DNA of 64,000 nucleotides from assembly GCA_029168955.1 (NCBI GenBank), contig JAPDOI010000374.1, forward strand, positions 434,001-498,000. The letters are read 5' to 3'. The position numbers and the translations under genes were made by a program. Shown one piece after another: positions 31,081 through 41,100 of this stretch (its first letter is position 1; each line of letters opens with the position of its first letter). This stretch comes from Aplectana chamaeleonis (lineage: Eukaryota > Nematoda > Chromadorea > Rhabditida > Cosmocercidae). The notes under the pieces are model-generated. The model had not been told where the DNA came from and did no database searches. It saw nothing but the letters and a program-made list of their open reading frames with translations.

Positions 31081-31237
31081 AGGCCGGATTCATCAAGGCA
31101 TTTCCAATGGTAAGTTAGCGTTATCGGCTAACCGCGATCGTTATCAGTGAGTCAGCAAGCATTTGAATAACTGATAATGGTTGCGGTTAGCCGATAACGC
31201 TAACTTACCATAGCAAATGCTTTGATGAATCTGGCCT
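31081..31237. repeat. second palindrome inside the RTE
   Basis: The left arm AGGCCGGATTCATCAAGGCA and AAGTTAGCGTTATCGGCTAA are mirrored on the right by TTAGCCGATAACGCTAACTT and TTTGATGAATCTGGCCT. The loop is about 20 bp. It is separated from the first palindrome by only about 22 bp. Confidence 0.85.
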
Positions 31238-32154
31238 CTGATGGTGTTAGGATAACGTCCGCAGAAAACTTCTGCAACTCTACGCATGATGTCATCAACG
31301 ACGAAGTTGAATAGAAAAGGTCCTGCAACAGCTCCTTGCCTTACTCCTGTTTTCACTTCTAAAGCTGACATAAAGCCGACAGGCGTACGTACTGCTGCTG
31401 TTGTTCCTTTGTTCATGTCCTCGATTAGTCGAACATACATTTCCGGGACTCCATCGGCTCGCAGAGCGTTGAGCAATCGATCACGATGAGGAGATTCGAA
31501 AGCGGCTTCAAAGTCCAAAAAAGCAAGCTGTAATGGCTTCGAATACCGCTGCCACGATTCAATTATTCTTCTCACGACGAACACTTAGTCGATGGTCGGT
31601 CTTCCTGGTCGAAAACCGGCTTGCTCATCTCTGGTCGTTTCCTCACGATGTTTGATGAGTCGCTCGAGAATGATACGTTCTAAAAACCTTGTACATGACT
31701 TCTATGTTTCTTGGACTCCGTGACTGATAACTTCTTGTGAAGAGGTACGATGATCGCATTCCTCCACGAATCGGGTATCCTTTCGCTCATCCATAGTACG
31801 GATAGTGTGGGTCATTTGACGAATCCCAGACGGATGGAGAGCTTTCAGCATTTCAGCAGTGATGTTGTCATCTCCACCTGCCTTTCCATTCCTCATTTTC
31901 CGGACACAGTTCAAAACTGCAGCCTCAGTCGGCGGTTCCTCACTGACCTCGTAATGTGCTCTCTGAACATGCGGAAGCTCTGGTACTGGCGACGCTGGAC
32001 GATTCAGTAGTGAACTGAAGTAATCCTTCCATATTGGCAGCGTCGCATCACCGACTGCAACTCCATTGGTAGTGTTGAGGACAGGAGAACATCTCTTCAT
32101 CTTGCCGCTATAGTGTCGTGACAACGTGTAGGCTTCGGGTTCTTCTCCTTGCAA
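31144..32154 (-). pseudogene. RTE reverse transcriptase palm and fingers
   Basis: The pieces 32154-31702 and 31584-31244 carry VRKMRNGKAGGDDNITAEML, then FLDFEAAFES (motif A Asp) and GVRQGAVAGPFLFNFVVDDI (motif B). A frameshift and stops separate them, so no complete RT can be made. Confidence 0.8.
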
Positions 32155-32335
32155 GCCTTCTGAAACTCCTTAGCTCTACACGTCCATTATCGTTCGTGGG
32201 CACTTTGAAGCTGCCGACGCAACTTCCTCCTCAGACGCTTCTCCTCCACGAAGTTCTCTGCAGTTCGGAGAGCACATACTCTGTTATAGGTAGATGTTGT
32301 TTCCTCTGAGACGTAGGCGAGCTTATTCTTGGACT

Positions 32336-33235
32336 CTACAACCGGGAGTGCCTCTTTCGAAGCGTTCTGGATGCACTTGACGAAAGAGTCCGCGTCGTAA
32401 AGTTTTTTTTAGTCCGTACTCCAATATGAATAGAAACGCGTTGTCGGAATTTCCTTCTGCATTCTTCATCTCTGAGACTTGTCATATCAATTCTCTGGAG
32501 AGGCTTAGCCCCTCGCTTCCTCCTATGAATCCTCGCAGTGAAGTTCAACAGAACTGGATGGTGATCCGAATCGAATGCGACATCCCACACAGCTCTAGAT
32601 CTTCCAATGTCCGATACTGGATTAGTCCTAGTCAGAACATAGTCGAGCTTTGGTTTCAAAGTTGTCATCTTCCGCTGCTCTTCCAGAGATAGCTGGGTTG
32701 GTCCCTGCCACGTAAGCTGATCGCGGCTATGATTCCTCTTGAATGTCGATGCAATAATCAGACCACTGCGTTCACGCAAGTCGACAAGGCGGTAGCCATT
32801 GTCCGATGTTTGCTCCACTGGGTAGAACCATTTACCGAGTACTTTGGATTCCTGATCAAGTCCCATCTTCAAGGTATCCTGGTTAGCAAAGTATTGAGTT
32901 CCTCGTAGAAGGCATCCTTGGAATTGTCTTCGGCGGTTTCGGTGGGCGCACGAGCACTCACTATTCACAGATTGAATACTCTGTGATCCCGCAGTCGCAC
33001 AAATGCATTCCTACACGAGTTTGAGCCGAATTCCTCTATCATGCCATTGTAGTCCTTCCTTACAGCTATCGCACAACCTCCCACTACTATCTTCTGCGTT
33101 ACCGCAGTAGATGGCGTACTCTCCGATGTTGATGACGGGTCTATCCTTGAGGCGAGTTTCCTGCAAAGCAGCAAACGCTGCATGGAAATAGCTTAGAAGA
33201 TTGGACAGCGCAGATTGTTGAATATCACTCGACAA
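32336..33235 (-). pseudogene. RTE APE endonuclease remnant
   Basis: ALQETRLKD carries the catalytic Glu motif, followed by a frameshift. Then come LVDLRERSGLIIASTFK, a KLDYVLTR segment and the SDHHPV catalytic His motif. This is the expected N-terminal half of an RTE protein, broken in at least two places. Confidence 0.8.
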
Positions 33236-33240
33236 TGACC

Positions 33241-33889
33241 GAAATTCAGGGTGGCGAAATTGTGGCTTGTGGCCAAAGACTCCATGAACTCCTTAGGTAC
33301 GGATCCTAAGGTGTTATGGACCAGAGGCCTTAGTGTGCCGGACGGCGACACCTTTATGCAATGTGTGGGATACTTTCGCGATATAGTTGTGCGCGCTATA
33401 TCGCTCGAACGCTCCCTGTGTGCGCTCAAACGTCTGCTGGGTTCAGTAGAAGCAGATGCACCAACGAGCTGGTATCAACAAACTTGTATGCACACCCCCA
33501 CCGCATTCAATGCGTGTCGACAATGTTTGTGACTCAGCGCACCGACATGTGACTCGGTCAGCTCGCCGAGCACCTTCTGGGGTCTCCAACAGTTGAGCGG
33601 GCCAAGTACCGCAAACTTGGGTAATTGTACCGTTGACGCTGCCAACATGCTTCTATTTGATTTGAAACAATAAGACGTGCTCCTATAGCAGCCGCGTTCC
33701 CTGATTGTGCTTTCAACCACCACGTTTTCGAGTCGAGCTGAACGCATGTTCGACACGCATCGAATGCGACAATTGTCTGAGTACTTCAGGTGATGAGCGG
33801 CCGCAACAACACGTAACAAATAAATTGGGTTCTGATCTGTATGCATGATAAACAATGCGTCGCGTCGCTCATTGCGAGAAGTGTGAACT
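33241..33889. other. no supported gene
   Basis: Sequence between the RTE 5' side and the old LINE-alpha fragment. I see no coding motif. It may be unique DNA or an unrecognised old repeat. Confidence 0.4.
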
Positions 33890-34137
33890 GGGCCTAAAGA
33901 GGCGAGGATGCACCTGGCACGCCTGCCACGCTCCATCTCGGCATCGCTGACTTTAGGCGCTACGCGTCCCGAATCGGGGTTGACGGCCGCCCTATTCATG
34001 TGATCCTTCACGAATTGGGTGTGCTGCACGTAAAATACGAAGGTGATCTTGTTGGGAGTTGGTTCATCTTTGTTTATAGACTTCCTTTGGAGCATTCTTC
34101 TTCTTCTTCTTTGCAGCCACTGAGAGGGGTTTCGTCA

Positions 34138-34843
34138 CAAGTTGAGAAACTGGGCGACCAGCACTGGATTCGTCCACAAGTCTATTGTAGTAAGCGTTGT
34201 TGGCTTCTTCGGACAATCAAATAGGTGTTTAGTGTCGTGGCCTTGGTTTCCACAGTCCGGGCACACGGCCTTGGTTTCCACAGTCCGGGCACACGTCAGG
34301 CTGGCTATTGTCGATCCTGTGCAGGTAAGACATAAGCAATGGAGAATGTCCGCAGCGCAACGAAGCGAGGATACACCTGGCGTGCCTACCGAGCTCGGAC
34401 TCGGTATCACATACCCTGGGCGGTACATCACCGAGAAGAGGGTTGACGGCCGCTTTGGCGAGATGATCCTTCACAAACCGGGTGTGCTCCGCGCGTAAGA
34501 GACGAAGCCATTCTTGATTCGAGTCGGTCCATCTCTGTACATTCACTTTGTTCGGAGCATCGGCAAACGGCACTCTGATCGATCTCTCTCTCTCTCTCAC
34601 GGGATTTAATAGTCTTCTCGACGGATGATTAGGTTGCTTAAGGACATTAATGAACATCTGCTGAGCCTGGAGCTGACAATGCTCTTTCACTGGCAAGATA
34701 CGGGCCTCGGCGTGAAGGTGCTCAATCGGTGAGCTTTTTGCACATCCAGTGGCTATTCGTAGTGCAGCATTCTGAATTCGCTGCATCTTAGTCCAGGAAC
34801 TGTCCGACACGATGTGCTGCCAGACAGGTGCAGCATACTCCAA
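34138..34843 (-). pseudogene. LINE-alpha copy 5: C-terminal domain with duplicated knuckle segment
   Basis: It reads EYAAPVWQHIVSDSSW to RARCILASLRCGHSPLL and then CPDCGNQG. The next 26 bp repeat the preceding CPDCGNQG codons out of frame, so the first frame ends early. The second frame continues CPDCGNQGHDTKHLFDC to FLNL and stop. Confidence 0.8.
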
Positions 34844-34864
34844 TACCGGCTGCAGAATAGCTCG

Positions 34865-36145
34865 CTATGTCGTCAAGATCGTCTCTCTGCTGCCACCCCA
34901 GGACGTTCCTCCTAGAGCTCTCAACACATTAAGCTTTGCCTTGATAATTGCCTGCTTCTGTTCAGCATTTTTGTGAAACTTCAGCGGTGGGTCCAAAACG
35001 AGGCCCAGCAGTTTAGGAAATTGCGCTGTAGGCAAGAGGTCACCATCCCACCTGACAACAGGTTGGGCGCTGTGTTCCTTTGGGTCAGATGTGATTACCG
35101 AAACAGAAGACTTCGCCGCGGAAACCGTGAGCATCATACTATCGAGAAAGTTTTTAAGCTCGACGAGATAGTGGCTGATCTTGTTTGCGGCTACCTGTAT
35201 GTCACGATTACGGCACATGATGGTGATATCGTCGGCATACGCAACAATTTTTATATCTTCAGGAGGCTCAGGTAGGTCTTCAATATACAGGCTGAAGAGG
35301 GCAGTTGACAAAATTCCACCCTGCGGCACACCGGCTGCTACAGGTATACTATCGGAGACGTGATTCTGGAATAGCACTTTGGCCCGGCGACCTTTCGTAA
35401 ACGCTGCGATCCAACGCTTCTGCCACGGTTGCAGCGAGGACTTCAATAGTTTCTCGGACAAAAGTCCTAGGTTAACAGAATCAAATGCTTTGGTTAGATC
35501 GAGGGCAACGGCCACTGTTCTAAGAGGCTTTCTGAAATTGAACCCATCGACCGCATAGCTGACAATCTCCAGAAGGGCAGTGGTGGTGGAGTGAAGCTTT
35601 CTAAACCCATGTTGATGTTGCTGTGCCTCATTCTGCTCTGCCAGGTCCCTTACGATTAGCTTTTCGCCTACTTTCGCGATCGGTGATAACAGGCTAATAG
35701 GGCGATAGCCCTTCGCCGTGCTTTGCGATTTGCCTGGCTTAGGCAGGGGTATCACATTGGCGGTCTTCCATGCTTGGGGTAGAGTGCAGTTTCGGAAAGA
35801 AGTGTTTATGATATCTGCGATCATCGGTAGAAGTTCCGTGGGAAGCTTCTTCAAGATGGCCGCTGAGATACCATCAGGTCCGAGAGCCTTCGAATTTCGC
35901 ATTTCCTTGATAGCCTTCTCCGCTTGAGCAGGGGTAAAGGCCTCAGTGGCGTTCATCAGCGGCAGACGGCTTAGTTCTCTTACCGTGACTCTGTTTTGTA
36001 TGCCACGCTTTGTACGTGTGATGAAGAAATTTTTGCCAAGAGCATATGCGGCAGCCTTTCCTGTTTTGAAGACGCTGTTATCGAACTCTATGGTAGAGTT
36101 CGAGGAGGGGGCGCACTTTCCAGATATCTTCCTCAATACTTTCAC
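34865..36145 (-). pseudogene. LINE-alpha copy 5: reverse transcriptase
   Basis: An open frame of 426 codons has VIPLPKPGK, YRPISLLSP, GFRKLHSTTTALLE, VALDLTKAFDSV, AGVPQGGILSTALF and VVAYADD-equivalent IVAYADDITIMC. All three catalytic Asp positions are present. It ends at a stop in place of the tyrosine of ETILTTYKA, the same site that is broken in copy 1. Confidence 0.87.
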
Positions 36146-36204
36146 GCAGTTGTTCCGTCGGTTTTAAAATCCAAACTTTCAGTGAACTTCTCCCAACTGT
36201 CTCT

Positions 36205-37583
36205 CTAGTGCTTGTCTAGATCCTTTTTTATCTCTTCATCCAGCTTGGCCACCTCAGGGTCCAAATGATTCTCAGCTTTCTTTTCATCTCTAGTCCTGAT
36301 CTTCTGTAGAATCTCCCTGGTGAAATTAGGGTAGAAACTTTTCACACGTCCTTCAGGTATGGCCGCTTTTGTAGCCTTCCGGATGTCGTCAGATATGTGA
36401 CGCTCTTTCTGGTGCACATCGCCATTCCATGGATATTCGGCTGCCTGGCGGAGCGCAACCTCTCTGAACAGGACCCAGTCAGCAAGGCCTAAATTGAGAT
36501 AAGAACGTTGACGAATACCAGTATAAGGGGCAAGAGAGTTTGAGAGATCAATATGGAGAAAGACGGGAATGTGGTCGCTGGGAAGAGTTGTGGAAGTGGA
36601 CCATGTGCAAGAATTAGAAAGATTGGATGAAACGAGGGAGATGTCCGGGCTAGAAGGTCGGCCGTAGGAAGGGAGACGAGTAGGCTGATCATCCTTGAGG
36701 ATAACCAGATCACACTCCTCAGCCCATTCCTCGACGTCTTCCCCTCTGGCGTCGGACTCAAGCGCAGAACAGAACGTGTGAGAATTGAAGTCACCTGCAA
36801 AGACAGCTGATGGGGAGAGAGAGCAGTCATGCAACTGCTTAAGAAGAGGTATGGGGTTGTAGGTGGGGGGACAAGAAGTGGTAGGAGGGATGTAAATATT
36901 AAATAGAGATAGTGGAGTTTTAAGAGGGAGGTGAACGGGAACGCACTCGAGAGTACCGTCCTTAGGAACATTCGGAATTAGATGAGAAGGTAAGTTAGAA
37001 AGCACAAACGTAGAAACTCTGCCTCCAAGAGCTGTTCTTGGGATGTGATAGGCAGTGTAGCCTGGAATGTTTGGTTGGGGACAAGTGGTAGAGGGAGAGA
37101 GTTTGGTTTCTTGAACCATAATAACATCCGGATGATGAGTACGTGCGAAGAGTGAGAGTTCAGACAATTTGGTGCGAAGGCCGTTAAGATTTATATGTAC
37201 AATAGAGAGGGGGCGGTTGGTGAATGAGAAATCAGAGTTGCTGGGGGCGGAGCACAGAACACAACGGAAGGATGAGTTGTGATGCCTCACAGAATTAAGA
37301 CCTGAACAGGAGAAGTGCACCCACCTTTGGCATCCAAAGCATTGGACGCTTGTTCCATTCCAGTTGACTTTCTTGCTGCAGGTGGCACATTGATACTTCT
37401 GCACAGGTCCAGGATTCCTCTCGACGCCAGCCCTTTGTAGTAGAATCTTCAGGAGAGCTGGGGCCAGCCAGCGACTCTCCCATGACGAAAACCCTCTCGG
37501 TGGAGGGAGTGATGTCGGTTTGCACGAAGGTGATGTTGTTTCCTCCACACTGCCACGGCACGAACGTACGACATCTCGGCAGC
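36205..37583 (-). pseudogene. LINE-alpha copy 5: 2A-like motif, PHD finger, APE endonuclease
   Basis: The frame is open through the element's 5' end into older LINE sequence upstream, so the initiation codon is unclear. It reads LLKILLQRAGVERNPGP, a PHD-type finger (CATC, CFGC, WVHFSC, CVLC), HINLNGL, QETKL, VFAGDFNSHT and SSDHIPVF equivalents (here PSDHIPVF). It stops at a TAG in the linker where other copies have lysine. Confidence 0.87.
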
Positions 37584-37910
37584 GGAGCATTCTTCGGATA
37601 CATCTACCTGTGACAGGATTCGATATCCTTCTTGATGCGTGGTTAAGCTGTCTCAGAATGTTTATGAACAGCTGCTTCGCTTGGAGTTGGCGGTGTTCCC
37701 TCAATGGCACGCTCTTTAGCATGTAGTTGTTCCACTAGAGGATTTCTAGCGCATCCTGTGGCGATTTGATGAGCATCTCCTTTCGAACTTGCTGCATCTT
37801 AGTCCACGATGAATCCGACACTATCTGCTGCCATCCCGGTGCCACATACTCCAACGCTAGCTTCAGGATGGCCTTGTATGTCGTCAGGATTGTCTCTCTG
37901 AGCTGCTGAG

Positions 37911-38164
37911 ATGTAGTAAGTTCGTGCTGTCTATTCTCGAGGGAGGGAGTCGTAAAAATTTTGGGGGATTTTTTCAAAAATCTTGATCAATATGGGGGGG
38001 GTCGTAGCTGCGCCGAAAATTGGCACGAGGGGCTGTACAACTCTGCCTGTGGATTCTTTTGACGCGTACGTAGAAACGCAAAGATGCCGACTACATCGGC
38101 TCGTCAAACCAATCTGCGTTGAATGTATATTTGGCTCTAATTATTTCCAGTATATCTCTTTCAG
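37911..38164. other. region upstream of the first supported MED19 exon
   Basis: The first coding exon of MED19 was not found here. There is a TTATTTCCAG at 38141-38150 and a better TCTCTTTCAG ending at 38164. The sequence before it contains a run of G residues (37990s) and no exon with the needed phase. The start codon probably lies upstream of the LINE-alpha insertions. Confidence 0.4.
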
Positions 38165-41100
38165 AACGAAAATATCGTTTAAAACCGGAGCTGCAACCGC
38201 GGTAACTGTGACACCGTTCTACACGCTGAATCCGGAACTTCCACGTGGGTTTGGTGCTCCTCTGACTTATTTCAAACTCACCGATCGTGACGTATTTAGC
38301 AAAAAGTCCAATGCTTGGCAGTTCCGACTTGTTGACTGCCTATGATCTTGGTGCTGTGTATAGCCGATACTGTGGTGCAAAGAAAATGCGTGAAGATCTC
38401 AACTCGTTTCTACCTCAGATTTACGGGAATTTCAATTTTTCACAGGCTCAGGATATTAGGTGGGCTGTCCCTTAATTTTTTTTCTGCAGATTTTCTTCTT
38501 TTGTTGATTTTGTTTCGGAAATGTGTTTTTGGGGGATTCGGAGGCTCATTCCAGTTCTTTTCGCTGTCAGAGCTGCGCCATGCTCTCGTCTAGAGCTTCT
38601 CTGATGAAAATTTCGAGGCTTCTGAGAGGGGAACGGCGATAGCCCGTATGCACACCAGCTCGGTGGCCCCGACAAAACAGCTGAATTGCGCACACAAAGG
38701 CTGCATGCCTGTTTCTTAAAGTAGGTGAGATGACAACCCAGAGAGACGCGTACGGCCTTGCTAGACATAATAGAATCTCCCGAGCTGTTTTGGGGTGGAT
38801 TCGGTGCCTTTACCACTGCTCGCGAGTATCCCTGCAAGATTTAATGAGCCGTTCACACATTTAAACAACCGGAGGTCGAAAAATCGGTCCTCTCGGCAGC
38901 TGTGCCAGTAACGAATCAAGCCCGCGCTATATACGACATGCGATTTAGCAGGGTCAAGCAGTCGTTACGTAATTTTTCGAAATCGGAGCGACCCCCCCCC
39001 CTTCTCTTGAAATTCTTTTCCAAAATACAAAATTTTTGCGATCTTCCCCGGGGCGCGATTTCTGGGTTGTTTATATTTGATTACGAAAACTGTTAGACGC
39101 CTAAAACTCGTTCAGTAGTCGGGCTTAAGCGTCTGAAACCTGAGCAATGCTACGATCTTTCCCTTGTATGACCAGAAATATCGAGAAATTTTGGGATATC
39201 TTCACCAAGTTTCAATTTTTGCTCTGAAATTCCTGCGATCCCCCCTAACCTTCATTTTTAGGCTAAAATTTTTGCGACCCTTCCCACCATATGTTGCGAA
39301 ATTTCGTAGTCCTGCTTGACTCTGCGATTAGCCTGGTGCCATGGTCGCTTCAGTTGCTATAATTTAAAGAGCCAGTATGTTCCCTTGCGCGGGTCCCAAG
39401 AGAAGTTCTCTCTTAGATCATAGGTAAGGGAGGGCTAGCGCTGCAGCTATTTATTCCTTTCTCATATCTGATCTGGTAGAGGACTCAAAATTAGTTCTCA
39501 TTGGGATTTTTGTGGTTAGCTGGTATGGAGAGGACAGCCTTCCTTTCTGCAAAACAATAAGTCTAGTGAACATGATCCTTGATGGCAAAAAAACCACCAT
39601 GTACCGTCGCCAGGTAGTGGAGGTTGGCCCCAATGCGGTGCACTTATGTCATACTCAGAGAAGTCCAAGGACGATCCGCGGCGCTTTCGCAGGATCGTCC
39701 GCGGCCGACGACCGGACGATCCTTCACCGAAGCCGCGGATGCGCCGGCAATGCGCCGCGGATCGTCCTGCAGGCGCCGCGGATCGTCCTGCAGGCGCCGC
39801 GGATCGTCCTGAGAGCCGCCGCGGATCGTCCTGAGAGCCGCCGCGGACCGTCCTTTTGAATAATGTTATCCAGCCCACCCCGATTGACTCATTGGCCGTG
39901 GGACAGATTTTGGCATTGGAGTACGCTTTTCGCGCTAGCATTCCATACTCCTCAGAAAGCCTCAATATCACAATTTTGCAGGACTTCTCCATCGTACGAG
40001 TTAATTTCAAGAGTAGAACAGCTCGATTAGCATGCATAACTGGTTTCGATAGTTTAGCTGTACAACTGTGACATGTATCGCTGAAGTATTGTGAAAATAT
40101 TATATTTTATTGCAATATTTTAGACATCGGTGATGCATAATTATGATTATGAACAAATGATTAGTGTATGATCATGAGCTGCAAATTCTCGAAATCGAGA
40201 GCTCATATCTATGACTCTTAAGCAACAGCTTTGTAATATTAGTTTAGACTGAAGACCTGTAACACTTGTCGAAACCAGTTCTAGATGCCAATTGAGCTGT
40301 TCTACCTCTGAAAATAAGTCGTACGGTAGAGCAATCCTGCGAAATTGTGATACTGATGCTTTCTGAGGAGGTTAAAAGGCTAGCGCGAAAAGCGTGCAGC
40401 AATGCCGAAATCTGTCTCACGGCCAATGAGTCGATTGGGGGTTGGCGTACTGACTCTGTTTCTATTTACTTGGCCATCCTAGAGGTCAGAGAACCCATAC
40501 GCCAGTCAGCGGCAAAAGCGACAGTTGCGGCGGCGATCGATTTGATTTTCTGGTTAAGGTAAGCGGCACTGTGGGCATTTTGATTGCGTAAGCAAAACAC
40601 TGAGCGAGAATATAGGGACTGCGCTCTACTAGAATATCCCACTCGATGGAAACGGTGTTCATGTACTGTGCTTCTCTGCGTCAAATTCCGCTCCTCTGAG
40701 TCAAATTCCGCTCCGCAATCGCGTATTGAGACGCTTCGCGGCCGCACGCGCTCGAGCCGGACCAGATTCCTGCGCCGCAGCCGATGAGCTGGGGTGGTAT
40801 ACCTTTGGTATATGGGTTACTGTAGCCATACCGTAACCAATATTAGTGACAGCTCATGACCCCAGATTCCATATTGACAGCTCATGACCCTTCGGGACTA
40901 CTGTTACCCAGAACCTGGCCATCTTGCAATCGATTGCTCAGCAACAGTGGAATAATTGAATCATGGATAGTTACTGGAAATTTTTTTAAACTTGAAAAAA
41001 ATTTCAAATTGTCAAAATAACTCGAAAAAGTTGCTTCAAAAGCATATCATAGCAAATGAAATGTGCTGAGTTCAATGAAATGATTCTTGGAGCTCGAAAA

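Larger units (their letters stand above)
30060..33240 (-). mobile_element. RTE-type LINE, degraded, with two palindromic insertions
   Basis: Minus-strand pieces line up in RTE order: APE start (ALQETRLKDRP, near 33130), APE end (FDSDHHPVLL, near 32600), RT fingers (KMRNGKAGGDDNITAEML), RT palm (LAFLDFEAAFESPHRD and GVRQGAVAGPFLFN), the YADD position, and the tail (FCYLGCLL, YGSETWAA, PGRRRKFWTDVV). Frames are broken many times. The YADD box reads YANN, so the catalytic Asp pair is lost. Two palindromes (30920-31058 and 31081-31237) split the palm, and an 82-bp tandem duplication lies at about 30605-30770. Confidence 0.85.
34089..37595 (-). mobile_element. LINE-alpha copy 5 (34101-37583), full length
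   Basis: GGAGCATTCTTC (plus strand) occurs at 34089-34100 and 37584-37595. On the element strand this is GAAGAATGCTCC. The body starts GCTGCCGAGATGTCGTACG and ends in (AAG)n, 3483 bp in all. Because the host sequence is another LINE-alpha copy, both ends are defined without doubt. Defects are a nonsense change near 36177, a frameshift region near 36150, a stop near 34860 and a 26-bp tandem duplication at about 34240-34294 within the knuckle. Confidence 0.92.
33890..37910 (-). mobile_element. LINE-alpha copy 4, old fragment split by copy 5
   Basis: Two minus-strand pieces, 37910-37584 and 34100-33890, are consecutive parts of one LINE-alpha C-terminal region. The first reads RETILTTYKAIL...EYVAPGWQQIVSDSSWTKMQ and on to RISNPVTG. 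The second continues with a decayed APKEVYKQR-TNSQQ segment and QFVKDHMNRAAVNP...RARCILASL. Copy 5 sits exactly between them with a 12-bp TSD. It is truncated at both ends and full of changes, so it is older than copy 5. Confidence 0.8.

Noticed and set aside
30060..33240. Retroviral or telomerase-type RT
   Set aside because: The APE domain upstream and the YGSETW / GRRRKFW tail are those of RTE-clade LINEs.
38102..38164. MED19 start codon at the ATG of MPTTSARQTNL
   Set aside because: Its frame hits a stop, and any donor before 38150 would leave an intron of about 26 nt or the wrong phase.
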